A stretch of DNA of 64,000 bases from NCBI GenBank assembly GCA_024036415.1, contig JAMWET010000473.1:622501-686500 (forward strand), given 5' to 3'. Position numbers and translations under genes: made by a program. Of this stretch, positions 24,736 through 36,239 are shown in pieces. The stretch comes from Prochilodus magdalenae. Its lineage: Eukaryota; Chordata; Actinopteri; Characiformes; Prochilodontidae. The notes under the pieces are model-generated. The model was not told the origin of the DNA. It saw only the letters and a program-made list of their open reading frames with translations, and did not search any database. Every line of letters begins with the position of its first letter. Positions within the stretch are counted from its first letter, which is position 1.

Positions 24736-26980
24736 ACTGCATTTCTATGTGGTTCATTTTATGCAACACCTGAACTCAAGGGAGTTGTTCGACTAGAGGT
24801 GAGATGCATGACGAAATACGTTTTGTTAATTGCAAGCCGGCTACCAAAAGCCACTTCTCATTCGTAGAAAGAAATTCTCATTGAAACGACAATGCATAGG
24901 CTGTTGTGTTAACTAGATTTGGTTGGGCTCAAAGCTAAGTACTGCTTTGTGGCTCTTCCTATGCATTGTGATGACTAGCTTTTGAAATGGTATGTAAAGG
25001 TGAGATTTCTCTATATTAAACACTGCAAGTTGAACCAATGCAAAACACGTCCAACTGTTATCTTTATTTATTTTAAGCAAGCTGAACAAATTTTTTCAAC
25101 GCACAGTCTTCCACATGGACTCTTAATACTAACCGATAAGGGCATCTGAGCTCTCTAAACACCAACTTCCTCTTCACAGCTTAGGCCATGGGCTCACACT
25201 GTCAACAAAAAGAAGATGAAGAGCAGAGTCATCAGCCAGGGATTGTCTGGGAGTGGAAGCAGCACAAGAAAATGGATATGAGATAAACAGAGGCTCGTGG
25301 AAGGGCTGTCTGGGGAAATATGCTGCTCTGGCATGGCTTTAATTTCCGTTTAATCCCACGAGCGTGCATGTAATGATCCAATTAATTGCAAAATCAAATT
25401 CAATCCCGCAAAACCCCAAAATCATCTATGTGTAAACTGTTGCCTTAGCTCAAGGCAGGCATAAACATTAGAACATTATCAGTCTGGCTCACTGAGTACT
25501 TTTCTTTATAGAGAACTTTTTTTTATTAGTCTCTTAATACAAAAGCCCTTGAACCACAATGGCCTTAAATATGTTTGGCTTCGGCCACTACGAAAAACGA
25601 AGCAGAGGAAAAGGAAATCATAACCGATCATGTAACATGCTCATATATCAGGGCATATTGCCTTGGGTCAAGGTTAGGCAGGAGGTAGAGTTAGACTTTA
25701 AAGAAAGAGAGGAGGGTGGGAGGGAGGGAGAAACATATGGAGAACACGTTCTTATCTCTGAGAGACAAGAAAGACTCTGGACAGCGCCTCAGGCAATTGG
25801 AGAGCTCTGCTCAGTTCCCTTGCTCAGAGACACCCCGAGGGTGAAAGGTCTATGCAAGTTCAGGGCATCGACACCAGCACACAGGCAAGGACAGAAGGTA
25901 GACAGGTCTTTCTCTAATCTCTCGGGGGAGGGGTGGTGGAGCGGGGTTTGTCCAGTACCGGCCTTGGGGTTACTAGGGTGATTTTGGTCCAGATATAATG
26001 GGGGAGGTTGTACAAGGAGGATCTGAATGTTCTCATGCTTTGGTTCAGATGCCAGTGAAAATGAAATACAACAGTTCTGTCTACTAAATCAGGTTCTCAT
26101 GTCTCGTGTCTTCACTTCAACTCATTCTAGAGCACCAACTCTCAAACCTAAATGATTCCCTTTAACATACGACATATAGGTGCACTTTGTAGTTCTACAA
26201 TTACAGACTGTAGTCAGTCTGTTTAAGTGCATACTTTGTTGTTCCCTTTTACCCTCCCCTTCAATGACACCACACCTCAGAGCAGGTATTATTTGGGTGG
26301 TGCAACACACTCAGCACTGTACTGGCACTGATGTGGTAGTGGTATGTTGGTGTGCGTGGTGCTGGTAAGAGTGTAGAAATTGATATGTGGTTTTAAAGAC
26401 GTGGCAGGTCAGTGTATATAAAGGGACCTGTAAGGACACCATGAAGTGTTGTGGGCAAAGAACCGTCTTTCCCCTTGAACTAACAGCGGGCCTTAATGCT
26501 GTCAGACACTAACATGAGCATACCATTTGACACCAGTGTATGGTAACACTTTTTTTATCTGTTCTTTTTTAACATGTTGTTAATTGAGCTTTGTTAAATC
26601 TCTCTGGAATTGGCACATGCAGTATAAAGTGTCAGCTGTAAAGCAGCCTTGAAGTTGTGCTAATAAAGACAATAGCACATGAGTCACATCATGGAATCAT
26701 CACTGTGTGTGTGTTTACAAGCACAATCGGCGTTTAAACCTGAGAAGTCGTTTAAGCTTGAGAATAACGTTAATTACAACACTTTAATCATTGATTACCT
26801 ACAGCTCATTCAGTTAAAACAAGCAGATACATCCAATCAGTATTTTAGATGATTTAAATTAAATTATGGTTTGAATTATTATATGACCCTGATTTTGGCA
26901 TGACCAAATCCACCCACTAGCTACGTTTATTACACAAATTCTACCAGGCTGGGAAGGGATAGGCTAGCACAAGCTATATA
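24736..26980. other. Intergenic, nothing recognised
   Basis: A 140-codon plus-strand frame at 25559-25981 is long for this window, but it is purine-rich, lacks known motifs and has no splice or promoter context. I do not call it a gene. Confidence 0.5.
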
Positions 26981-28529
26981 CAGTGAGGAAAATAAGTATT
27001 TGAACACCCTGCGACTTTACAAGTTCTCCCACTTAGAAATTATAGAGGGGTCTGAAATTTTCATCTTAGGTGCATGTCCACTGTAAGAGACATAATCTAA
27101 AAAAAAATCCGGAAATCACTATGTATGATTTTTTAATAATTTATTTGTGTGTTACTAATCAGTGTTAATATTTGGTACAGTAGCCTTTGTTTGCAATTAC
27201 AGAGGTCCAACATTTCCAGTAGTTGTTCACCAGGTTTGCACACACTGCAGCAGGGATTTTGGCCCATTCCTCCACACAGATCTTCTCCAGATCAGCCAGG
27301 TTTCTGGGCTGTCGCTGAGAAACACAGAGTTTGAGCTCCCTCCAAAGATTTTCTATAGGGTTTAGGTCTGGAGACTGGCTAGGCCACTCCAGAACCTGGC
27401 TATGCTTCTTACGGAGCCACTCCTTGGTCATTCTGGCTTAGTGCTTTGGGTCATTGTCATGTTGGAAGACCCAGCCACGACCCATCTTCAATGCTCTAAC
27501 TGAGGGAAGGAGGTTGTTCCCCAAAATCTCGCAATACATGGCCCCGGTCATCCTCTCCTTAATACAGTGCAGTTGTCCTGTCCCATGTGCAGAAACACAC
27601 CCCCAAAGCATGATGCTTCCACCCCCATGCTTCACAGTAGGGATGGTGTTTTTGGGATGGTACTCATCATTCTTCGTCCTCCAAACACGGCGAGTGGAAT
27701 TAAGACCATCTGACCACAGAACTTTCTCCCATGACTCCTCTGGATCATCCAAATGGTGATGGGCAAACTTAAGACGGGCCTGGACGTGTGCTGATTTAAG
27801 CAGGGGAACCTTCCGTGTCATGCATGACTTTAAGCTATGACGTCTTAGTGTATTACCCACAGTAACCTTGGAAACAGTGGTGCCAGCTCTCTTCAGGTCA
27901 TTGACCAGCTCCTCCCGTGTAGTTCTGGGCTGATTCTTCACCTTTCTTAGGATCACTGATACGCCACGAGGTGAGATCTTGCGTGGAGCCCCAGTCCGAG
28001 GGAGATTGACAGTCAAGTTTAGCTTCTTCCATTTTCTAATAATTACTCCAACAGTTGATCTTTTTTCACCAAGCTGCTTGGCAATTGCCCCGTAGCCCTT
28101 TCCAGCCTTGTGGAGGTCAACAATTTTGTCTCTGGTGTCTTTGGACAGCTCTTTGGTCTTAGCCATGTTAATAGTTGGAGTCTTACTGATTGTGTGGGGT
28201 GGACAGGTGTCTTTATGCAGCTAACGACCTGAAACAGGTGCTTCTAATATAGAATAATAAGTGGAGTGGAGGTGGAGTTTTTAGAGGCGGACTAACAGGT
28301 CTTTGAGGGCCAGAATTTTTGCTGATTGGCAGGTGTTCAAATACTTATTTGCTGCAGTAACACAAATAAATTATTAAAAAATCATACATAGTGATTTCCG
28401 GATTTTTTTTTTTGATTATGTGTCTGTCACAGTGGACATGCACCTAAGGTGAAACTTTCAGACCCCTTTATGATTTCTAAGTGGGAGAACTTGCAAAGTC
28501 GCAGGGTGTTCAAATACTTATTTTCCTCA

Positions 28530-28532
<3 letters not shown>
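26981..28532 (-). mobile_element. Near-complete Tc1-like transposon with long inverted repeats (1,552 bp)
   Basis: Both ends carry CAGTGAGGAAAATAAGTATT facing each other. Similarity continues inward for roughly 180 bp (to about 27160 on the left and 28350 on the right), including the shared TCCGGAAATCACTATGTATG. TA flanks both ends. Inside is one transposase gene on the minus strand, listed separately. It is the best-preserved transposon in the window. Confidence 0.95.
27165..28166 (-). pseudogene. Tc1-like DD34E transposase with one internal stop
   Basis: Role of the family: cut-and-paste transposition into TA sites. From [20 protein letters not shown] the frame keeps the paired HTH region (residues 1-110, with a basic linker RTGAPRKIS), the first catalytic Asp in VLWSD, the Gly-rich [11 protein letters not shown], the second Asp in FQHDND and the last Glu in [11 protein letters not shown], 34 residues between the last two. 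It ends [11 protein letters not shown]. Two defects: TAA at 27440-27438 right after DNDPKH, where Thr is usual, with the same frame continuing after it; and a gap of about seven residues just after the first Asp ([12 protein letters not shown]), judged from the remembered family pattern. About 333 codons in total against about 340 expected. Confidence 0.92.

Positions 28533-28615
<83 letters not shown>
28533..28615. repeat. TA microsatellite, 83 bp
   Basis: An uninterrupted run of TA that begins exactly at the TA target of the Tc1 element's right end. Confidence 0.98.
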
Positions 28616-28619
<4 letters not shown>

Positions 28620-29559
28620 AGCCACTGCATCTTTTTGAATTCCTGCTAATACATCAATAGGCAGCTCAAGACACTTAGAGGAGAACACTAGATATCAATT
28701 TTTATCATGCAACAATGGCCTCCAGCTAATAGCCTCCCTTGTTGGCTAATATTGCACCGGGTAATGAGGGTTGATGGCCATCCTGATCGAATTCAATACA
28801 TATGTCACTTTCTGTAATTATGTGATTATGTTGAGCAGTGTTAATGAAGACGTTTAAAGGAGCCATGTGTAACCTCTACTGTTGAGGTTGTCTTCTGCAA
28901 CCTACTGAAACCCCTTTCTAAGACTGTCAGGTTTTATTACTGTTGCTTCACTGATTGTCTCAGGATTCACTCTCCTTTTCTTTTTATGGTGTTTTTGTGC
29001 TACATATTAAATATGATCCTTCGAAATTTGGGCTCAACAGCACAAAAAGGGTTAGCTAGTACCAGTTAGTTAGTTAGCTAGTAGCTACGGTCAGCTTCTT
29101 GTTAAAATGTTTTCTGTTCGACCTTTAATGGTGCTGTGGTTGCTATCTAGCATCTACCAGAAATGCAGAGAATAGCAACAGGCTAGAATGCTATGTTAAA
29201 AAAAAGGATTAAAGACTGTGGTGACAACCATGTGTCCACTAATCTTATTCTGCGTCTTAGACTGGCTACCTTATTAGTATTTAAAAAATCTGTCACTTTA
29301 CTCTGTGCGCAGAGACTTAAGCATTTAAGAGAAGAGGACAAGGGATTTGCTCTCTGGACAATGTCTTACGACTAACTGAGTTGCACCAAGTATCCCCAAT
29401 ACATGTCCCTGGCCTGTATATCAAATAATGATACACTATTTATAGAACTAATTTTCAGCACTTCATGTATGGATTAGTAAGTATGAGGCATAATTAAATC
29501 AATGACCAAGATACACATAGTTTAGATGGAATATTGGTTAGTTACAGAAGTTTTTCCAT
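28616..29559. other. Intergenic, nothing recognised
   Basis: No coding region or known repeat recognised. Confidence 0.5.
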
Positions 29560-30340
29560 GGAGGTTGTTGAGTTATAATAAATTTCAGAAAGAATTTGAC
29601 CAGGTTACATATGAATTTGCACAGAAATTTGTTTGTTTGTTGAACTTGAGCAGAGTTTGGAGAGAGTTTTGTCCAGCAAAAATCAAGTTTAGAAAGAATT
29701 ACATTGGACTACAATATGGTTTATTCAGAATGGTGTTATTGTCAGATCTGGAAAAAATCTGTCGGCTATATAGGAGTTGATTTGGAATTTCATCAGGCAG
29801 TGATTTTGTTCAGATAGAGTTTTGTGAGGCTCCAGTCGAGTTCAGACATAATTTTGTTGAGCTTTAATTGAGTTTGGATGGAATGCAAAATTCAGGCTTA
29901 GACAGAATTCTTTTGGGCTACAATCTGGTTTGGACAGAACTGGGTTGCTGTCAGGCTTAGAAAGAATTTGGTCGTGCTACAATCTGGTTTGGACAGAATA
30001 GGGTTACTGTCAGGTTTGGACATCATTTTGTCAGGCTATGTTTAAGTTCACACAGAATTTTGTCAATCTTGTTTGGGTTTGCACACAATGCCCTGTTTAG
30101 ATAAGGTCAGGTTTAGCCAAAATGTGGTCCCGTGATGGTCAGTTTTGGATCGAATATTGTCAGGTTGTATTTGAGGTCAGACAAGTTGAGACTTGGCTAT
30201 AGTCAGTTTAGAGAAAACTTTGTTGGGCTTTGTTGGGTTTAGACAGAATTTTGTCAGGCTGTAGTCAGGTTCATCCAGAATTTTGACAGTCATGTCAGGC
30301 GTGTTTATACAGAATTTTATTGCGGTCAACCAGAATTTTA
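29560..30340. repeat. Degenerate short-unit tandem array
   Basis: The phrase GACAGAATTTTGTCAGGCT and variants (GGACAGAATAGGGTTACTGT, CACACAGAATTTTGTCAATC, CATCCAGAATTTTGAC) recur every 30-60 bp in the same orientation. Between them lie TACAATCTGGTTT or TTGGGTTTAG segments. Two neighbouring copies of TACAATCTGGTTTGGACAGA (about 29919 and 29979) are 60 bp apart. More than ten diverged units are visible. Confidence 0.75.
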
Positions 30341-32870
30341 ATCTACTGAGGGCTCAGATACTATCAAAATGCAATGGTTATTTCTACCATATCAGGTCCT
30401 TATATACCAGTTCTTCCTAAAGTATCAAGTCTTTCCTCCAAAAGCTCTTGTGTTGCCTCAGACCACTTCAGACTGAGATGCAGTGTAATGCATTGATGAG
30501 ACAAAACTTTTTGTCAGACACTTTTGATTTCCTCATGCTGCTGGAATCCCAACCACTTCCTGACTTCCCTGTCATCAGCAGCAGCCTGCTCACATGCCTA
30601 AGCAGGGCACTAGCACTCAGGTATCCACCAGTCTCACAGTATCCCCTAACCCAACCTAGGACCCCAGCACGGCTGAGATTATCAAATACTCTTCCTCTTG
30701 GAATAAGATTAGCAGAGGGCCAATCCCAATGGAAACACAAAGGGATTACAGTTGACCCATTGTCTTAAAATGGCACTAATTGCAGAATTGGCTCAACATG
30801 TAATCCAGTTTGTGCACAGTAGGGTTTGTAAATATTATGCCTGTGACAACCCCTAGAGAGACATGAAAAATGCATCCCTCTAAACACCAGTGGCTGGTTG
30901 TCTGTCGTCCTGAGCCAGAAGTCACGGGTGGTCTCTTTCAAATATGGCATTTCCTTCACATATGCACAGAGTCCATAAATATTCCAGCTCTCCACCTAAC
31001 GAAATGACCCCTGACATCATTCAGTGATTTATTTTATGACAGGATTATTTGTAAAATAATTGTTACAGATTAAATCAAGATGGCTGTGCACAATGCTTCA
31101 AACATACTTACCCTAACCTTCTACCCACTGCCATCTGAAAAAAGTCTTTACCGATTTAAATTGACTTTAAAAGTGCTCAACTCAAGTGATACCTGTTCTG
31201 GGTCCTTCTACCTGACCAGCTGGCCTGTAATCTCTGCAGCTCAGTGCACTTGGCCTATTAGAGATTGCTGGACTAAAGTGGCTTAGAGGAGTGTGCACGT
31301 CTTTAAATCACTAATTCCATTACCAGCCTTCAGGATAGCCAGTCTGCTTTTGCTAAAACAGCACCATCCAATAACGCAACAAAGCTTTAGGTACAGCACG
31401 AATCACTATTAAGCATGGCTAGGAGTGACTTTTTTAATTGGCGATAATTAATAATATGGCTACATAGCCATCATATTGGCAAAGTGATTGGTATTTTGTG
31501 TCTTCTGAATATTGAAGTGATGGAGATGGAGCTTCTTGTTATCTCCCATGGTTTAGATTTTATATTTAAAGTTTATATTTAATAGATGTTGAATGCATTA
31601 TAGTTACAGCTGTGCTTTTAATGACTGGTGTATGTGTAGTGTAAAGTGAGGTTCATTTCATGATTAACAGTTGTGCAGTTTCATGAAAAATAACTATCAT
31701 TTAATTATGTAACAGTAAACAGGAATGCTCAAGTATTTTTACCAGAGGTTAACTAGATAGTTCAATCTTTTGTGATGCCACAGCCATAAATGTATAACTG
31801 GCCTTACCCAGTGCCACCCAACATGGGCATTTGTTAGTGGACATAACAGAATTAGCAGTTAGCACTCTCCTCCAAGCACTTTGAGACCAATGATACTGTA
31901 TTAGCGGTAGTTCAGAGTGTTCACACATCTCAGAGTGCACAGTAACCTGTACCACCCAACATGGAAGCACTGTGTTACGGGGGATTATTTTACTGTGGGC
32001 TTAAAGGTGGTTTAGCCAAGCAGATCTTAAAATCGGAACTACAGAACTGGTTTCTAAGACTGCATCATTAATCAACCATATGAATGCAAGGCTTGCTGGG
32101 GACAAGCCCCTGAAATGAACTGCAGTTACAGCATGTTTTTCCTAATCCCCATTTGCTCAGCACACTGTTTCTTTGGCCTCCTCCGCTTGCCGTAGGCCCA
32201 AACTCGGAAAAGAGCGCAGATTTGCGTTACGCATTGCCAGGTGTCTACACTCTGCTTTTCTCAACCTTCAAACAACAGCAGCTTTGCACACAACAGCCTG
32301 CGGGTATCAATGCAAACAACAATTCCCCAGCTGGAAGCACAGCAATTATAGCATGATTCTACCCCCCCACACACACACCCTTGATCCCCCCCACACCCAT
32401 GCACATGCACACACACACCCTACCACCTCCCTAATTGCTGAGAAGGTGCTTCCTGAGCAGGTTCTGGCTGCCAGCCTGCTGCCAGATTGGAACTACTTTT
32501 ATTACCTGCTAACAGGTAAATGAGGATGATTTGTGAAGAGTTAAGTAAAAGCTGGCCTTTAATGGATGGTGATCATGTTTTGCAAGCTGAAATCTTGATC
32601 TCCAGTGTGCTAACAAGCAAAAGGGCTTCTCAGCAAGGCACCTGAGTATCCGATTCTTTCTTCAGGCCTAAAATGAGCAACTGACATGACAGATCATAAT
32701 TGCTGAAATAATAAGCGGACATGTATTCACTTGATGATTTGCAGCAAATGTAATGCTTATGGCTGAAACAAGTACATGTATCTAACACAGTTTAGCTCTC
32801 TAAGGCATATAGAATATGTATAAATACATATTTTATGTTGCATATCATTCGCACCAAAATACAGACAAAA
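30341..32870. other. Intergenic, nothing recognised
   Basis: Frames such as 30448-30768 have no known motif. A C/A-rich stretch lies at 32360-32430. No gene call. Confidence 0.5.
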
Positions 32871-32984
32871 TTCTGCCTGAAAGGTGGCTGTTTAGTGCTG
32901 CTTCAAACCGGAAAACCAAATTCAGTCTGAAAGGTGGCTGTCCAGTGCTGCTTCAAACCGGAAAACCAAATTCAGTCTGAAAGG
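32871..32984 (+). repeat. 50-bp tandem duplication
   Basis: Units at 32871-32920 and 32921-32970 differ at a few sites; a partial third unit runs to 32984. The core is AAGGTGGCTG..AGTGCTGC and TTCAAACCGGAAAACCAAAT. Confidence 0.93.
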
Positions 32985-33304
32985 AAACAAACTGTATTTA
33001 ACTTGGAACAACAGTGCAGCGCATAACAGTCTTCCTTAACTATCAGAACATTTTTTTGTAATCTTTAGTAATTCAGTTTTTATTTTCTGTTCCAGGTATC
33101 CCACAACGTTTTTATTTATGCCTACCTCCAAATTCACTAATTCTTTGGTATCATGCACTGTGCAATTTCATTCAATGTATCATTGGATTTAGACTTAGAT
33201 TTATATGGCATGTATAGAGTCTTTTGTGTTGAGACTCATTTGGTAAAGACAAAGTAGACAGTTTATGCACTTCTCTGTGTACCCAGTTTTGCTTGCATCA
33301 TGTG

Positions 33305-33518
33305 GTTGGTGTAGCTTAGCGGATAACATCACTACCCACCAAGTAGCCACCACCACACGTGGGAGACTGGGGTTCGAATCCCGGGCTGAGTGACTATGCT
33401 GTGCTACACCAATAAGAGTCCATGGGCAAGACTCCTAACACTACATTGGCCTACCTGTAATATGATTACCCTTGTAAGTGGCTCTGGATAAGAGCGTCAG
33501 CTAAATGCTGTAAATGTG
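33305..33518 (+). mobile_element. tRNA-derived SINE, copy 2
   Basis: The head contains a box A-like TAGCTTAGCGG (33312-33322) and a box B GGTTCGAATCC (33371-33381), spaced as in an internal pol III promoter. The body has AAGAGTCCATGGGCAAGACT and CCTAAC. The tail is GTGGCTCTGGATAAGAGCGT then CAGCTAAATGCTGTAAATG, common to the tail repeat at 3281 and the SINE at 21890. Confidence 0.85.
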
Positions 33519-35620
33519 TCATGGTTCAAGAAACCATTTAGCCGGCTAGCATGTCTGAACTTTTTTAAACAGGAGATCAGCTAACATTGCATTTGGACTT
33601 ATTTTAATCAGATCGACTTCCAGCAAATTATTATGGGCTGTGTTACTGCTAAACAGTAACATTTCAAGACTAAAGAAGCAAGCTTTGGACCCCAGACATG
33701 TTTTTGGCTGGTCAGCTATATCTGGGTTGGGGGTGGGTGCATTGTACAAGGGTATTTTTCTGAAAACTATTACATTAAAAGAGAAAGAGAGAATACACTG
33801 CTTCTGTCAGCTACACATATGAACAGAGGAGCAGTTCAGCAGGGTTAGCTGTAGCTCAGCAGCAACAGTGTCATACTGCTGCTTATTATCTGGTTGACTT
33901 AATAGAACATATGGAGGGACCCTGCTGTAGTCAGATACAGAACTCTGCCCTCAGTGGAGCTAATTCTCTGCTGCGGAATAATGAACTTTATATAACGAAC
34001 TCAAGAGCTACTGCACAAGGCGACAGTTAGCTCTAATTCTTGGTTCGACAGAGCATCTTGTCAGGTTATGGCATGAAAAGAAATGCGCTGTAAAGACAAT
34101 GGTATTTTGGTAAAATAGATTTATTTTGTCACTGCAGAGGAATACTGTAGCACAAAGCATTCAGTGTCTCATTCCCCTGACAGAATAGTCTTGTTTTTAA
34201 CGTGGGAAAATGTAATAGTACAATATATTTCATGTTTCGGCTTATCCTGTAAAACCATACGGAGCATTCTGAGTCAAAAAAGAAACAAAAGCCACATTTG
34301 AATATCTTTAAAGGGTTGAATAAAACTCAACCGTATGTGAGTGTGTGAAACATATCCAGAGAAACTGAGTTTCCCTTTTAACCATGCCTGAAAATGTGAT
34401 TTATGTCCAGTGTAGACTGAACAAATCCCTTTGATATTGCAGAGGTGGTTATTAAACCTCCACACTGAAATGGCAGTGGATAATGAAACAAGTCAATGCT
34501 TCTAACTGATGCCACACATATGGATTGCAAACCCAGCACAGATCTGTGTTTTACTCAGATTAGGGAACTTTTCATTAAATTCGCTTATTTATCTGTTTTA
34601 CAGGATCCATATTTGAGGTCATTCAGATGGGTTTGCTTGGTTGTGCAACTGCTCTGCCAGAGAATTCAGGAGTGTTCGTCCTCCCCTTCCCGTTCTTCAT
34701 CAAAATACCAAGGACATGGCATTATAACCTCGCCTCCCGAGCATGAATGTACAATTATATCATGGAGAGGATTGTTATCTAAATTTTCTGGTCACAGGGG
34801 TTTAACATTTTGGCAGCAGTAGGCTCGAACAGTTCCCATGTTTCTGGTAAAAACGTTTCCTAACAGCACATTTTAGAGATGGAAAAATGAGGAAAGAACT
34901 TTGCCAGGCAATAGTTCAATTCATAGGAGCATTAAGCATTCGTGTAAAACAAGTAAAACCATTGTGTAATCCTTCAAGGTTTCAATCAATATAATGATGT
35001 TCACTGATTTTCCATCTCAGGTCAGATCAGAGTCATCCCATCTTTCCACCTTAATTGACATGTTACGCAGCAGTTAGCGTATTGATTTACCTGAACAAGT
35101 GGCGGATCAGCTGGGACCCTGTATTGACCCATCATAAAAGACCCATTCAACCTCTGAGATTAATCCAGTGATGAGAAAAGATTACAGCATAATGGCCTCC
35201 TTCAGAAATTAGATTAAGTGTGGGTGGTATCACTCCTGTGAGAATTAAGCATTTGAGTGGTACAGATTCTGAAAGAGCTGGATGGATAGAACCATAATAT
35301 AATTTGCTCTGCGCAAGGATGATTTGCTATTTACCCGTAACTAATGTCATTGTGCTTTTGTTCTCCTTTTTTTCCCCTCATTTGAATTCCTCCTGGTTAT
35401 TCCCTACAAATCCTTTTTTTCCCATTTGGTAATACAAGTACCCAAGTCTATTAAATAAGCTCACTTATTTACATAAAAACCGGAATGTAAAAAGTTGTGG
35501 CTTACAATATGTACAACAACAAATGGACAGGCATCAGAGTGAATTAACTGCAATAAATTATCATAAAATAGAATTCTGGACTTTTTTATACAAATAATAT
35601 CTTAAAAAAAAGTGTGTTTA
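33519..35620. other. Downstream of the HS3ST3-like gene; 3' UTR not delimited
   Basis: The 3' UTR must start at 35620 on the minus strand. I found no AATAAA or ATTAAA on the minus strand in the first several hundred bases. A candidate AATAAA lies far downstream near 34119. The T/A-rich sequence at 35400-35620 would be UTR. Nothing else was recognised. Confidence 0.5.
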
Positions 35621-36239
35621 TCAATCCCAGCCAAAATCCTGTCCAGTCATGTAGTAAAACTTTTTGTTGAATGGCTTGTAGAAGTCTCGCAGTTGTTGGA
35701 CCACATTTGGGTGGATATTTGGGTGTGTGCGGCCTTTGGTTTTGCCCAGGCAGTGGGGCTTGCTGTTGCTTTCGGGCTTTTTTAAACAGGGGAAGCCCTT
35801 GGTTGGGTTAAAGTGGAAATATTTCTCAGTGACTACCCTCCTCAGGCCCAGAAAGTCCTGGACATGGGCCATTTCACCTGCTGGGTCGCTAATCAGTCGC
35901 TCTCCGCTAACAAAGAGTATCTGGTTGATGGGAAAAAACTTAAGCCAGCGCTCCAGATGCCGGGCGTACATGCCTATCTGCAGTGCGCTCCAAGTGGAGT
36001 CAATGAGCCCTGTCGTAGAGTTCTTGAAAGTCAGGCTCTCGAAGGACGGGATGTCAGGTTTCTTCGACCGTGTCTGTGTGTAGTCTGAGATGGCCCGTGT
36101 GACTGGATCCCGCACAACCACGATCAGTTTGGTGTCTTTTGACATAGTGTAGATACGGCCAGGTACCTCCTTGGTCACGAAGTAGCTGGGTGTCTTTTCC
36201 ATGGTGATCTGTCCTTCCACAGACTTGGGCATCAGGTCT
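35621..36239 (-). CDS. hs3st3b1: Heparan sulfate glucosamine 3-O-sulfotransferase 3 (3B1-like), exon 2 with stop
   Basis: Encodes the end of codon 146 (Arg) and residues 147-351 of the sulfotransferase domain. The acceptor is CTTGCAG|A, and joining AG to A keeps the family motif WYRDLMP. Seen: [13 protein letters not shown] (156-168); the 3'-phosphate-binding segment [11 protein letters not shown] (189-199) with Arg189 and Ser197; [14 protein letters not shown] (255-268); the C297/C309 pair expected to form the family disulfide; and KGRTHP (314-319). The end QDFGWD followed by TGA matches the usual HS3ST3 terminus. [15 protein letters not shown] and GLID favour HS3ST3 over HS3ST2 or HS3ST4. 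Oddities: Arg203 replaces the Leu I expect in QTLSK, and N290-P-T lacks the sequon that human HS3ST3 has there (N-K-T). N219-S-T is a good sequon. The frame is intact throughout, so the gene is probably functional. Confidence 0.96.

Noticed and set aside
25559..25981. 140-codon plus-strand frame
   Set aside because: Purine-rich low-complexity stretch (for example EEGGREGE), no homology I recognise and no gene context.
28427..28649. Frames with long Tyr-Ile repeats
   Set aside because: Translation of the TA microsatellite.
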